A stretch of 64,000 nucleotides of DNA from Pseudomonas canadensis (GCF_000503215.1 NZ_AYTD01000017.1:124001-188000), one strand, 5' to 3'; shown: positions 41,469-51,512, counted from the first letter of the stretch. The notes: generated from the letters alone by a model not told the origin. Made by a program: numbers and translations.

Positions 41469-42647
41469 GTGCGCTCGACCGAAGTTGTGATCATTGGCGC
41501 CGGCGCCGCAGGCTTGATGTGCGCCCTGACCGCCGCCGGGCGTGGACGCAAGGTGATGTTGATCGACCATGCCAACAAGGCCGGCAAGAAGATCCTGATG
41601 TCCGGTGGTGGCCGCTGCAATTTCACCAATATGTACACCGAGCCGGCCAACTTCCTCTCGCATAACGCGCATTTCTGCAAATCCGCCCTGGCCCGCTACA
41701 CCCAATGGGACTTTATCGGGCTGGTGGCCAAGCACGGCGTGCCGTACCACGAGAAGAAGCTCGGCCAACTGTTCTGCGATAACAAGTCCAGCGACATCCT
41801 CGGCATGCTGCTCGATGAGTGCATCCAGGTCGGCGTGAGCCTGCATCTGGACACATCGATCCAGGAAATCGCCAAGCTCGACAGCGGCTACCAGTTGCAG
41901 ACCACCCTGGGTGAGCTGCGCTGCGAATCCCTGGTGATCGCCACCGGCGGCCTGTCGATTCCCACCCTGGGCGCCACCGGTTTTGGTTATCAGGTGGCCA
42001 AGCAATTCGGCCACGAACTGCTGCCGACGCGCGCCGGGCTGGTACCGTTCACCATCACCGATCAGCTCAAGGACTTGTGCGGCGAGTTGTCGGGCACGTC
42101 GGTGGATTGCCTGGTGAGCTGCAACGGCCAGAGCTTTCGCGAAAACATCCTGTTCACCCACCGCGGCCTGAGTGGGCCGGCGATCCTGCAGATTTCTTCG
42201 TATTGGGAATCCGGCGACACGGTGGAAATCAACCTGCTGCCCGACCATGACGCCCACACTTGGCTGCAACAGCAACAGGTCGAGCGTCCCAACAGCGAGC
42301 TGAAAACCCTGCTGGGCGAGATCTTCACCAAGAAGATGGCCAACCTGCTGGCGGACACCTGGTTTGCGTCCAAGCCGATGAAGCAGTACACCCACGCCGA
42401 AATTGCCGACATCGCGCAAAAACTCGGCAACTGGCAATTGGTGCCGGCAGGCACCGAGGGTTATCGCACGGCGGAAGTCACGCTGGGTGGTGTGGACACA
42501 CGGGAAGTGTCGTCCAAGACCATGGAATCGCTGAAAAGCCCCGGTCTGTACTTTATCGGTGAAGTGCTGGATGTGACCGGTCACCTGGGTGGCTTCAACT
42601 TCCAGTGGGCCTGGGCTTCGGGTTACGCGGCGGCGCAGTACGCCTGA
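41469..42647 (+). CDS. HI0933/YhiN-family FAD-dependent oxidoreductase
   Basis: The 392-aa flavoprotein starts at GTG 41469, with GAGGA 8 bases upstream. It has the FAD motif VVIIGAGAAGLMCALTAAGR, the family signature KILMSGGGRCNFTN, and C-terminal GEVLDVTGHLGGFNFQWAWA. The substrate is unknown for the family. It lies downstream of dbpA across the nested repeat. Confidence 0.88.
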   Translation: MRSTEVVIIGAGAAGLMCALTAAGRGRKVMLIDHANKAGKKILMSGGGRCNFTNMYTEPANFLSHNAHFCKSALARYTQWDFIGLVAKHGVPYHEKKLGQLFCDNKSSDILGMLLDECIQVGVSLHLDTSIQEIAKLDSGYQLQTTLGELRCESLVIATGGLSIPTLGATGFGYQVAKQFGHELLPTRAGLVPFTITDQLKDLCGELSGTSVDCLVSCNGQSFRENILFTHRGLSGPAILQISSYWESGDTVEINLLPDHDAHTWLQQQQVERPNSELKTLLGEIFTKKMANLLADTWFASKPMKQYTHAEIADIAQKLGNWQLVPAGTEGYRTAEVTLGGVDTREVSSKTMESLKSPGLYFIGEVLDVTGHLGGFNFQWAWASGYAAAQYA

Positions 42648-42752
42648 TCGGCGCAGTGGAATAAATTTTGCTGTTGGATGTGATCGCCACGCTTGCCGTG
42701 GCGTCCTTGATAGCTCAATTTAGCGGCATCGTCCCGGAAGACTCCAGACTTC

Positions 42753-44936
42753 ATGTCATCGACCTCGTTCAAGCAGTCCATGCGGCGCCTGTGGGCGCTG
42801 GATAAATTCAGTTACAGCATTCGGGTGTTCATCGCCCTCACCGGCAGCATGGCGCTGTGCTGGTATCAGGATGAAATGACGCTGCTGATCCCATTGTTCC
42901 TGGGGATTATCGCCAGCGCCCTGGCCGAGACCGATGACAGTTGGCAAGGCCGTCTCAATGCCCTGGCGGTGACGCTGGTGTGTTTCAGCATTGCCGCGCT
43001 GTCGGTGGAGCTGCTGTTCCCTTATCCCTGGATTTTCGCGATCTCCCTGGCCCTGGCCACCTTCTGCCTGACCATGCTCGGCGCCTTGGGCGAGCGCTAT
43101 GGCGCGATCGCATCGGCAACGCTGATCCTGTCGGTGTACACCATGATCGGCGTGGACCAGCGTGGCGGCGCCGTTTCCGACTTCTGGCACGAGCCGCTGC
43201 TGCTGGTGGCCGGTGCGGCCTGGTACGGCGCACTGTCGGTGCTGTGGCAGGCGCTGTTTTCCAACCAGCCGGTGCAGCAAAGCCTGGCGCGGTTGTTTCG
43301 CGAGCTGGGGCGTTACCTCAAGCTCAAGTCGTCGCTGTTCGAGCCGATTCGCCAGCTGGACGTGGAAGCGCGTCGCCTGGAACTGGCCCAGCAAAATGGG
43401 CGGGTTGTGGCCGCGCTGAATGCGGCGAAGGAAATCATCCTGCACCGCGTGGGCAATGGTCGCCCTGGCTCGAAAGTCAGCCGCTACCTCAAGCTGTACT
43501 TCCTCGCCCAAGACATCCACGAACGCGCCAGCTCGTCCCACTACCCCTACAACGCCCTGGCCGAGGCCTTCTTCCACAGCGATGTGCTGTTCCGTTGCCA
43601 GCGCCTGCTGCGCCAGCAGGGCAAGGCGTGCCAGGCCCTGGCCGAGTCGATCCAGCTGCGCCAGCCGTTCATCTATGACGACAGCTTCGCCGAAGCCTTG
43701 GGCGATTTGAACGCCTCCCTGGAACACCTGCGCATCCAGAGCAACCCGGCCTGGCGCGGCCTGCTGCGCTCGTTGCGCGCGCTGGCGGCCAACTTGTCCA
43801 CCCTGGACCGCCTGCTGGGCGACGCCAGCAACCCCGACAGCCTGGCGGACGCCACCGACAGCAACCTGCTGGACCGCGCCCCGCGCAACCTCAAGGAAAT
43901 GTGGACGCGCCTGCGTACGCAGATGACGCCCACCTCGTTGCTGTTCCGCCATGCCCTGCGCCTTTCCCTGGCGCTGACCGTGGGCTACGGCATGTTGCAT
44001 GCGATTCACGCCTCCCAAGGCTACTGGATCATCCTGACCACGCTGTTCGTGTGCCAACCGAACTACGGCGCCACGCGGCGCAAGCTCGGCCAGCGGATCA
44101 TCGGCACCGCCATCGGCCTTACTGTGGCCTGGGCGCTGTTCGATCTGTTCCCGAGCCCGTTGGTGCAGTCGATGTTCGCCATCGCCGCCGGCCTGGTGTT
44201 CTTTATCAACCGCACCACCCGCTACACCCTGGCCACCGCCGCTATCACGCTGATGGTGCTGTTCTGCTTCAACCAGGTGGGTGACGGTTACGGGCTGTTC
44301 CTGCCGCGTCTGTTCGATACCCTGCTCGGCAGCTTGATTGCGGGCCTGGCGGTATTCCTGTTCCTGCCGGACTGGCAGGGCCGCCGCTTGAACAAGGTGT
44401 TGGCCAACACCCTGACCTGCAACAGCATCTACCTGCGCCAGATCATGCAGCAGTACGCCGCCGGCAAAAGCGACGACCTGGCCTACCGTCTGGCCCGACG
44501 CAATGCACACAACGCCGATGCGGCGCTGTCGACCACCCTGGCGAACATGTTGATGGAGCCTGGGCACTTCCGTAAGGAGGCGGATGTGGGCTTCCGCTTC
44601 CTGGTGCTGTCGCACACGTTGCTCAGCTATTTGTCAGGGCTGGGCGCGCACCGCGAAACCCAGTTGCCGGCCGAGGTGCGTGAACATCTGATCGATGGCG
44701 CCGGGAATACCTTGGCGGCAAGCATCGATGAAATCGCCACGGGATTGGCCAACAAGCAGCCGATTGCGATCCAGAGCGATGCCGAGGAAGCGTTGGCAGC
44801 CGACCTGGAGCAGATGCCGGATGAGATCGATGAGGGGCAGCGATTGGTGCAGACGCAATTGGCATTGATTTGTCGTCAACTGGGGCCGTTGCGCACGCTG
44901 GCGGCGCACCTGATCAAGGACACCAGCGCGGCTTAG
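42753..44936 (+). CDS. yccS: YccS/YhfK-family inner membrane protein
   Basis: The 727-aa protein has two membrane blocks, residues about 20-160 and 400-540 (GYWIILTTLFVCQPNYGATR and RKLGQRIIGTAIGLTV), each followed by a long cytoplasmic domain. This is the FUSC/YccS architecture shared with aromatic acid exporters. The transported substrate is unknown. No ribosome site is obvious just upstream of the ATG. It converges with the binding-protein gene after 4 bp. Confidence 0.88.
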   Translation: MSSTSFKQSMRRLWALDKFSYSIRVFIALTGSMALCWYQDEMTLLIPLFLGIIASALAETDDSWQGRLNALAVTLVCFSIAALSVELLFPYPWIFAISLALATFCLTMLGALGERYGAIASATLILSVYTMIGVDQRGGAVSDFWHEPLLLVAGAAWYGALSVLWQALFSNQPVQQSLARLFRELGRYLKLKSSLFEPIRQLDVEARRLELAQQNGRVVAALNAAKEIILHRVGNGRPGSKVSRYLKLYFLAQDIHERASSSHYPYNALAEAFFHSDVLFRCQRLLRQQGKACQALAESIQLRQPFIYDDSFAEALGDLNASLEHLRIQSNPAWRGLLRSLRALAANLSTLDRLLGDASNPDSLADATDSNLLDRAPRNLKEMWTRLRTQMTPTSLLFRHALRLSLALTVGYGMLHAIHASQGYWIILTTLFVCQPNYGATRRKLGQRIIGTAIGLTVAWALFDLFPSPLVQSMFAIAAGLVFFINRTTRYTLATAAITLMVLFCFNQVGDGYGLFLPRLFDTLLGSLIAGLAVFLFLPDWQGRRLNKVLANTLTCNSIYLRQIMQQYAAGKSDDLAYRLARRNAHNADAALSTTLANMLMEPGHFRKEADVGFRFLVLSHTLLSYLSGLGAHRETQLPAEVREHLIDGAGNTLAASIDEIATGLANKQPIAIQSDAEEALAADLEQMPDEIDEGQRLVQTQLALICRQLGPLRTLAAHLIKDTSAA

Positions 44937-44940
44937 GCCG

Positions 44941-45678
44941 CTACATCCCATGCTGCTTCATCAACCGCGCATAACTGCCATCGGCCTTCATCTTGGCAAT
45001 CTCTCGATCAAAGCTGGCGACGATCTGTTCATGCTCGGGGTTCTTCAAACTCACCAGGATATGCAGGCTGTTTTCGCTCAACGGCTTGGGTAAAAACTCC
45101 ACCGAATTGCGCACCCGAGTCGATTCACGCGACAGGTAATAACGCGCCACATATTCGTCCTCCACCGTAAGCCGAACCCGCTGCGCCGCGAGCATGCGCA
45201 CCGCCATGGCGAAATTGTGCACCGGCACTTTCTGCAACTGCGCATCGCCATCGAACGCCGATGAATAGGCATACCCACGCACCACCGCGATGGGGTAGTC
45301 GTGCAGTTGCTCAAGGTTCTGGAATTCAATGGGATCGTCACGCCGCTTGATGAAACGCACGCGGTTGAGCAGGTACTCGTCGGAGAATTGCCCAAACTGC
45401 GTGCGCGCATCGTCATACCAGGCGTTCACCAAAACGTCATAACGACCGTCGCCCACGCCCATCAACGCCCGGGCCCAAGGCACCTGTTCGAAGTCACTGG
45501 CATAACCCGCGCGGGCCAGGGCAGTGCTGACGATATCGGTGGCCAGCCCGCCATTGATCAAGGTGGCGTCGGTAAAGGGTGGCCAGGCATCCGCTACCAG
45601 GCGCAGACGTTGCGCGAACGCTGGCTGAACCAGTAGCAACACTCCAATCAAAGCAACGGCACGAGAGAATCGCGGCAT
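44941..45678 (-). CDS. Periplasmic solute-binding protein (family 3-like, orphan)
   Basis: The 245-aa protein has a signal peptide (LIGVLLLVQPAFA-QRL) and an amino-acid-binding type fold (VADAWPPFTDATLINGGLAT, then EQVPWARALMGVGDGRYDVL). I chose ATG at 45678 with AGGA 9 bases upstream; a TTG two codons earlier is less likely. There is no ABC permease next to it. Such orphans often act as sensors or have lost transport; the ligand is unknown. Confidence 0.85.
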   Translation of the reverse strand: MPRFSRAVALIGVLLLVQPAFAQRLRLVADAWPPFTDATLINGGLATDIVSTALARAGYASDFEQVPWARALMGVGDGRYDVLVNAWYDDARTQFGQFSDEYLLNRVRFIKRRDDPIEFQNLEQLHDYPIAVVRGYAYSSAFDGDAQLQKVPVHNFAMAVRMLAAQRVRLTVEDEYVARYYLSRESTRVRNSVEFLPKPLSENSLHILVSLKNPEHEQIVASFDREIAKMKADGSYARLMKQHGM

Positions 45679-45879
45679 GCTCAAAGTCCTTGGCAGGCAG
45701 GCGGTGGCCTTAGCTCAGGCGGGGCCTGAGGTTCTAACAGTAGCTCAGATTACACAAAGAAACCGGCGCAGGACGCACTCAGTGATGGCAATTTGATTTC
45801 ACTCACAAAAATAGCCGATTTAGACACAAACGCCTGCCGCGCTTACTATCCGCAACAGACATCTATAAGAGAACATGCC

Positions 45880-46338
45880 ATGACCGTTGAATGGGTTTGC
45901 AAGCACCACGATGACCTGGGCAAGGAGCAGCTTTACGCCATCCTGCGCCTGCGCAACGAGGTCTTCGTTGTCGAGCAGAAATGCGTCTACCAGGATCTCG
46001 ACGGGCAGGATCTTTCCGGCGACACCCACCATTTGATGGCCTGGCAGGACGACCAACTGGTGGCCTACCTGCGCCTGTTGGACCCAGAGACTCAAGGCGG
46101 TGACGTGGTGATCGGCCGCGTGATTGTGGCACCGGTGGCGCGTGGCACCGGGTTGGGGCATCGGATGATGGAAGAAACACTCAAGCGGATTGAGGACATC
46201 TGGCCTGAAACACCGATTTTCCTGTCAGCCCAGGCGCATTTGCAGGGCTACTACGGGCGTTATGGATTTGTGGTGGCGGGTGAGGAATACCTTGAGGATG
46301 ACATTCCGCACATTGGCATGCGAAAAGGTCAGGGGTAA
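45880..46338 (+). CDS. elaA: ElaA-like GNAT acetyltransferase
   Basis: The 152-aa protein is GNAT family: LRLRNEVFVVEQKCVYQDLD near the start is the ElaA signature, and VIVAPVARGTGLGHRMMEET is the acetyl-CoA-binding motif A. Substrate is not known. I chose the ATG at 45880 (MTVEWVCKHHDDL). Its 3' end overlaps the convergent regulator gene by 10 bp. Confidence 0.9.
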   Translation: MTVEWVCKHHDDLGKEQLYAILRLRNEVFVVEQKCVYQDLDGQDLSGDTHHLMAWQDDQLVAYLRLLDPETQGGDVVIGRVIVAPVARGTGLGHRMMEETLKRIEDIWPETPIFLSAQAHLQGYYGRYGFVVAGEEYLEDDIPHIGMRKGQG

Positions 46339-46625
46339 CCCAGCACCTGCTTGATCTGCGCCAGATTTGCTTCGATCCAGCGCCGATCGATCGCTCCCCA
46401 GTTGCGAATCCGATAGTGCCCGGCGTGGTTGCGGGCACCATCCTCCTGCTCGAATTCACACAAGATATCCAGGTCGGCCAACGCCGCAATCGTGTCCTGC
46501 GCCGTGCGCCGGGGCATGCCGGTAACGTCGGTCAACGCCGGGACATTGCTGGCCTGCCCGCTGTCGATCAGGTAAGCCACATACAGGCGGCGGTAGAAGC
46601 TGCTCTTGGTCTTGCTCACATCCAT
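46329..46625 (-). CDS. Small winged-helix DNA-binding protein
   Basis: The 98-aa protein looks like a winged helix: YVAYLIDSGQASNVPALTDV, then MPRRTAQDTIAALADL as a probable recognition helix and CEFEQEDGARNHAGHYRIRN as the wing. There is no ligand domain. It is 17 bp downstream of the YgjP gene and co-directional, so they may form one unit. Target genes are unknown. Confidence 0.75.
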   Translation of the reverse strand: MDVSKTKSSFYRRLYVAYLIDSGQASNVPALTDVTGMPRRTAQDTIAALADLDILCEFEQEDGARNHAGHYRIRNWGAIDRRWIEANLAQIKQVLGYP

Positions 46626-46642
46626 GGTCGGTCGCCTTGTGG

Positions 46643-47143
46643 TCAGGGTTTGCCCTGCAGGTCGCGGTACGTGAGGTAGACGCGCAGGTCGAATTCCACC
46701 TGATGGTAGCCCGGCATCATGTACTCACAGAGTTTATAGAACGCTTTGTTGTGGTCCGACTCCTTGAAGTGCGCCAGTTCGTGCACGACGATCATGCGCA
46801 GAAACTCCGGCGCGGCTTCCTTGAACAGCGCGGCAATGCGAATCTCTTTTTTCGACTTGAGGTTGCCGCCCTGCACCCGGGAGATCGTGGTGTGCAGGCC
46901 GAGGGCGCGGTGCGTCAGGTCCAGGCGGTTATCGAACAACACCTTGTCGATGGCCGGCGCGTTGCGCAGGTGTTCCTGCTTCAAGGCCAGGGCGTAAGCG
47001 TACAGAGCCTTGTCGCTCTGTACGGCGTGGCGTTCGGGGTAACGTTGTTCCAGATAGGCACCCAACTGGTCCTTGGCAATCAGTTGGCGCACTTGTTCCT
47101 GGAGGGCGGCGGGATAAGCCTGGAGGTATTTCAGCGCGGTCAT
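46643..47143 (-). CDS. YgjP-like metallopeptidase (M48-type HExxH)
   Basis: The 166-aa protein has the zinc motif HELAHFKESDH (His121, Glu122, His125 and likely third ligand His131). It resembles YgjP/DUF45 metallopeptidases. It is soluble with no signal peptide. The substrate is unknown. ATG at 47143. Confidence 0.85.
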   Translation of the reverse strand: MTALKYLQAYPAALQEQVRQLIAKDQLGAYLEQRYPERHAVQSDKALYAYALALKQEHLRNAPAIDKVLFDNRLDLTHRALGLHTTISRVQGGNLKSKKEIRIAALFKEAAPEFLRMIVVHELAHFKESDHNKAFYKLCEYMMPGYHQVEFDLRVYLTYRDLQGKP

Positions 47144-47184
47144 GGGGTCTGCAACAGGTTCGGATGGCCGTCAGTGTAACGAAT

Positions 47185-49290
47185 TCAGCCCAGACGGGCG
47201 CGGCACCAGTCCGTCACTTCCTCGGCCATCAACGGCTGCGCCGCCAAAGGGCCTTGGATAAACGGGCAACCGTTGGCCTTGAGCCATTGGGCTTGCTCCT
47301 GGGTTTCGACGCCCTCAGCCACCACCACAACCTCAAAATGCCCACACAGCTCAATGATGCTGCGTGCCATCACCGCGTCGCGCGCGGAACCCGGCAGGCG
47401 CGCAACCAATTGCGGGTCGAGCTTGAGCGTATCGAACGCCAGATCGCGCAGATGCGCCAGGGAGCAATTGCCCAGGCCAAAGTCATCCAGGGCAATGCGC
47501 ACGCCAATCTGGCGCAACAGCTTGAGCTGCTTGGTCGACTCTTCCAGGTTACTCATCAGGCAGTCTTCGCTGATTTCCACCTCCAACTGTCGCCCCTGCA
47601 ACCCATGTCGCTCCATCACCTGCTGCAGTTGGCTGGCCAGGTTGGGCATATTGAACTGGTTGCTGGACAGGCTCACGCTCAGCACCAGCTCATCACCAAA
47701 CGTTGCTTGCCACACTTGGCGCTGCGCGGCGACCTGTTGATAAATCCAGGTGCTGAGCTGGCTGATCAACCGCGCCTCTTCCAGCAACGGCAGAAACAAC
47801 CCCGGCGGCACATCGCCAACACTCGGATGCTGCCAGCGCAACAGCGCTTCAACGCCACGCAGGCGGCCGTCCTCCAGAGAAACTTGAGGCTGATAGACCA
47901 GGGTGAAATCCTTGTTCTGAATCGCCGTGCGCACACTGTCTTCGAGCATCAGGCGCGAGCGGGCGCGGCCGTTCATTTCCTGATCGTAATAGCGATATTG
48001 CTGACGGCCCGCGCGCTTGGCTTCGTACATGGCAATGTCAGCGGCGCGCAGCAGGCCGTTCAGGTCCGAGCCACAATCCGGGAACGTGGCGATACCGATG
48101 CTGACACCCAGCATCACGTCCAGGCCGTCGATCTGCTGGCACACCGACACTCGTTCGATCAGTTTTTCCGCAATCTTCGCGGCTTGCTCCGGGAATTCCA
48201 GTTCCAGCAATGCCGTGAATTCATCCCCACCCATGCGCCCGAGCATGTCGCCAGATCGCAAACAGGCCTGCATCTGTTCCGAGACCCAGCGCAACACCCG
48301 GTCGCCTGCGTCATGTCCCAACGAGTCATTAACCCGCTTGAAGCCATCCAGGTCCAGATACAGCAACACCAGAGATAGCTCATTACGCTCGCTGCGCAGC
48401 AGTGTGTTCTCTGCTGCCTGGTGGAAACCACGCCGGTTCAACAACCCGGTCAACGGGTCGGTGACGGCCTGGAACTCCAGTTGCTGGTGCAGATGACGCA
48501 CTTCGGACATGTCCAGCACCGTCACCACCATGGCCTTCTGCTCGGCAGGCAACGGCGCGCAAGACAGCGCCACCGGCACCTGCTGACCGCGACCGGTGCG
48601 TAAAATGGCGTCATGCTGGCGCCACGTTTCGCCTTTGCGGTACGCCTCGAACATCGCGAACCCCAGCCAGGCCGGCACATGGGGTTTTTGCAGAAAACTC
48701 AGGAAGCTCTCTCCCTGCAATTCCGTCATGGTGGCATTCAGCAGCCGCGAAATAGCCGGGTTGGCGTACTCGATCACACTGCCCTCGCCCACTACCAGAA
48801 TGCCCTCGGCGGCGTTATCCAGCACCGAGGCATTAAAGGCACGGGCGGACTCAAGTTCATGGCTCAGGCGCTGCAAGGCACGGCGATTACGCTGGTGCTC
48901 CAACAGGGCTTGGACCTTGGGCTTGAGGATATTCGGGTCAAACGGCTTGAACAGATAATCGACGGCACCACTGGCATAGCCTTCCAGCACCGCTGCGGGC
49001 GACTGGGCGTTGGCCGTGAGGAAGATGATTGGCGTCATGCGTGTGCGTTGGCTGCCACGCATCAGCCGTGCCACTTCAAAACCGTCCATGCCGGGCATCC
49101 GCACGTCCAGCAACACTAGGTCGACTTCGTGAGCGAGCAGTAGCTCCAAGGCTTCCAGGCCGGAAGCGGCGGTAATCACCCGCCAGTCTTCGCGCTGCAA
49201 AAGCGCACGCATGCTGATGAGATTTTCCGGGTAGTCATCGACCACCAGAAGAACCGAACTGCCATCGCCGTGGTGTGGAGCGCATTCCAT
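47185..49290 (-). CDS. Response regulator with PAS, GGDEF and EAL domains (c-di-GMP turnover)
   Basis: The 701-aa protein has a REC domain at 12-130 (phospho-acceptor Asp62 in LLDVRMPG, Lys115), a PAS domain about 150-270, GGDEF at 270-440 (intact GGDEF at 354-358 and RxxD inhibitory site at 345-348), and EAL at 445-700 (EALLRW from 481, DDFGLG, VVVAEGVET). Both catalytic halves look intact, so it could make or degrade c-di-GMP. No sensor kinase gene is adjacent. Confidence 0.92.
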   Translation of the reverse strand: MECAPHHGDGSSVLLVVDDYPENLISMRALLQREDWRVITAASGLEALELLLAHEVDLVLLDVRMPGMDGFEVARLMRGSQRTRMTPIIFLTANAQSPAAVLEGYASGAVDYLFKPFDPNILKPKVQALLEHQRNRRALQRLSHELESARAFNASVLDNAAEGILVVGEGSVIEYANPAISRLLNATMTELQGESFLSFLQKPHVPAWLGFAMFEAYRKGETWRQHDAILRTGRGQQVPVALSCAPLPAEQKAMVVTVLDMSEVRHLHQQLEFQAVTDPLTGLLNRRGFHQAAENTLLRSERNELSLVLLYLDLDGFKRVNDSLGHDAGDRVLRWVSEQMQACLRSGDMLGRMGGDEFTALLELEFPEQAAKIAEKLIERVSVCQQIDGLDVMLGVSIGIATFPDCGSDLNGLLRAADIAMYEAKRAGRQQYRYYDQEMNGRARSRLMLEDSVRTAIQNKDFTLVYQPQVSLEDGRLRGVEALLRWQHPSVGDVPPGLFLPLLEEARLISQLSTWIYQQVAAQRQVWQATFGDELVLSVSLSSNQFNMPNLASQLQQVMERHGLQGRQLEVEISEDCLMSNLEESTKQLKLLRQIGVRIALDDFGLGNCSLAHLRDLAFDTLKLDPQLVARLPGSARDAVMARSIIELCGHFEVVVVAEGVETQEQAQWLKANGCPFIQGPLAAQPLMAEEVTDWCRARLG

Positions 49291-49600
49291 GCTACGTCTC
49301 TTCCTTGGGAGCCACTCCGGTCAATTCTGAGAGAAAACCCGGACAAACGCTGAGGCCTCACTCTATCCCCGGTTCCAAAAAAGCAGAAGTAACGGCAGTG
49401 CCATCATTGCGCCAATTTTCAGGAAGCCGACTAACGGTCAACCCCTACAGCCCACGATTCATGGGAAACATGGCTTTTTGGCATTCCTTTGACGCCAATA
49501 AATTGCCAGCAAACGTTTAACAAGACGGTTAACACCACCTATAAAGAACCTGTCTGGCCCACGGGCCAAAGCCTTCACCTTCTGTAAAAAGGCAAATGCC
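49291..49600. other. 310-bp spacer upstream of the alginate lyase
   Basis: It separates two divergent genes, the GGDEF-EAL gene and the PL7 lyase gene, so it holds two promoters. It is AT-richer than the genes. TGGCCC-AC-GGGCCA at 49555-49568 is a short perfect palindrome 33 bp before the lyase ATG. I see no gene. Confidence 0.55.
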
Positions 49601-50266
49601 ATGATCGACCTTTCCACCTGGAACCTCAGCATCCCGGTAGGCTCCCCGCCCGCGACCATCGACACCCCGAAGCTGATGAACGGCTTCAAAGACCAGTATT
49701 TCCAGGCCGAAGGCAGCAACGTGCAATTCTGGACACCCGTCACCGGCACTCGCACCGAGAATGCCGTGTATCCGCGCAGCGAATTGCGTGAAACCTACGC
49801 CGATGGGCGGTTGCGCAACTGGACCTACCCCGACGCGGACAACTTCCTGCGCGCCACGCTGGAGGTCAATCAGGTGCCTTCCACCGGCAAGATTGTCATC
49901 GGGCAGATCCATGCCTATGACAGCCAGAAGCCCCTGATCAAACTGGAGTATCAATTCAAGGAAAAGACCCAGACCGGCAATATCGTCGCCAAAGTGCGCA
50001 TGCGCCCGGATGAGGATGAAGGACGGGTGATCATCGTTGCGTCGAATGTGCCGCTGGAGAAGAGCTTTACCTACGTGATCAACCTCAACAAAGCCGGAAT
50101 GCTCAGCGTGTATGCGGCGGATGGGGAGTGGAATGAGCGCATTGGTGCAGCGTGGGGAGCGAAGCCGTTGTACTTCAAGGCAGGCGCCTATGTGCAGGAT
50201 AACAGTGGGGATAGCAAGGAAGGCGCACGGGTGACGTTTGCCAAGTTGGATATTGATCACGACTGA
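49601..50266 (+). CDS. PL7-family alginate lyase, no signal peptide
   Basis: The 221-aa enzyme has all three PL7 motifs: RSELRE at 59-64, QIH at 102-104 and YFKAGAYVQ near the C-terminus, which form the active-site groove. It depolymerises alginate by beta-elimination. There is no signal peptide, so it would act in the cytoplasm, be exported in another way, or be released by lysis. No alginate transport or metabolism genes are next to it. Confidence 0.88.
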   Translation: MIDLSTWNLSIPVGSPPATIDTPKLMNGFKDQYFQAEGSNVQFWTPVTGTRTENAVYPRSELRETYADGRLRNWTYPDADNFLRATLEVNQVPSTGKIVIGQIHAYDSQKPLIKLEYQFKEKTQTGNIVAKVRMRPDEDEGRVIIVASNVPLEKSFTYVINLNKAGMLSVYAADGEWNERIGAAWGAKPLYFKAGAYVQDNSGDSKEGARVTFAKLDIDHD

Positions 50267-50282
50267 ATCGCAGCCACAAAAA

Positions 50283-50309
50283 AAGCCCGCATCGCTGCGG
50301 GCTTCTTTT
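50283..50309. terminator. Bidirectional terminator between alginate lyase and fba
   Basis: GCCCGC-ATCGCT-GCGGGC flanked by AAAAAA before and TTCTTTT after serves both convergent genes. Confidence 0.88.
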
Positions 50310-50323
50310 ATAAACGCTGAGGC

Positions 50324-51388
50324 TTAATTCACCTTGGCGTTCAACTCACCTTTCAAATAACGCTGGTACATCGCTTCCAACGAGATCGGTTTGATCTTCG
50401 AAGCATTACCGGCAGTGCCAAAGGCCTCGTAGCGCGCGATACACACATCACGCATCGCGGTCACGGTCGCGCCGAAGAACTTACGCGGGTCGAACTCGCT
50501 TGGGTTGGTGGCCATCAGGCGGCGCATCGCGCCAGTGGACGCCAGACGCAGGTCGGTGTCGATGTTGACCTTGCGCACGCCGTACTTGATGCCTTCAACA
50601 ATTTCTTCAACCGGCACGCCGTAGGTTTCTTTGATGTCGCCGCCGTACTGGTTGATGATCGCCAGCCACTCTTGCGGGACCGAGGAAGAACCGTGCATCA
50701 CCAGGTGCGTGTTAGGGATGCGCTTGTGGATTTCCTTGATGCGGTCGATGGCCAGCACGTCGCCGGTAGGCGGCTTGGTGAACTTGTAAGCGCCGTGGCT
50801 GGTACCGATGGCGATGGCCAGGGCGTCAACTTGGGTCTTTTTCACGAAGTCCGCGGCTTCTTCCGGGTCGGTCAGCATTTGGCTGTGATCCAGCACGCCT
50901 TCGGCGCCGATGCCGTCTTCTTCGCCGGCCATGCCGGTTTCCAGAGAACCCAGGCAGCCCAGCTCGCCTTCAACCGATACGCCGCAGGCGTGGGCCATGG
51001 CCACGGTTTGTTGGGTGACACGTACGTTGTACTCGTAGTCGGTCGGGGTCTTGCCGTCTTCGCCGAGGGAACCGTCCATCATCACCGAGCTGAAGCCCAG
51101 TTGGATGGAGCGCTGGCACACGTCAGGGCTGGTGCCGTGGTCCTGGTGCATGCACACCGGGATGTGCGGGAATTCTTCGATTGCGGCGAGGATCAGGTGA
51201 CGCAGGAACGGGGCACCGGCGTATTTGCGGGCACCGGCCGAGGCCTGGACGATCACGGGGGAGTCGGTCTTGTCAGCGGCTTCCATGATGGCGCGCATCT
51301 GCTCAAGGTTGTTGACGTTAAAGGCTGGGACGCCATAGCCGAACTCGGCTGCGTGGTCCAGCATTTGACGCATGCTGATAAGTGCCAT
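50324..51388 (-). CDS. fba: Fructose-1,6-bisphosphate aldolase, class II
   Basis: The 354-aa zinc aldolase has the family motif CMHQDHGTSPDV (zinc His in HQDHG), EGELGCLGSLETG, IGTSHGAYKF and VMHGSSSVP with further zinc ligands. It interconverts fructose-1,6-bisphosphate with two trioses, mainly gluconeogenic in pseudomonads. It ends the block tktA-epd-pgk-(lipoproteins)-fba. ATG at 51388. Confidence 0.96.
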   Translation of the reverse strand: MALISMRQMLDHAAEFGYGVPAFNVNNLEQMRAIMEAADKTDSPVIVQASAGARKYAGAPFLRHLILAAIEEFPHIPVCMHQDHGTSPDVCQRSIQLGFSSVMMDGSLGEDGKTPTDYEYNVRVTQQTVAMAHACGVSVEGELGCLGSLETGMAGEEDGIGAEGVLDHSQMLTDPEEAADFVKKTQVDALAIAIGTSHGAYKFTKPPTGDVLAIDRIKEIHKRIPNTHLVMHGSSSVPQEWLAIINQYGGDIKETYGVPVEEIVEGIKYGVRKVNIDTDLRLASTGAMRRLMATNPSEFDPRKFFGATVTAMRDVCIARYEAFGTAGNASKIKPISLEAMYQRYLKGELNAKVN

Positions 51389-51512
51389 TGTGTTGTCTCT
51401 CCCGGTCGAGGGTCGTTAATCGTGCAAGCCTGCCGTAGCGGCGGCTGCTATTCAAGTTATTGCCGGCCAGGCTTTCAATACCTGGCCTGCTGAATCGTTA
51501 TTGCTGTCAGGC

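Noticed and set aside
51465..51487. Terminator between the MliC-like gene and fba
   Set aside because: The 7-bp stem is perfect but neither strand has a U-run next to it.
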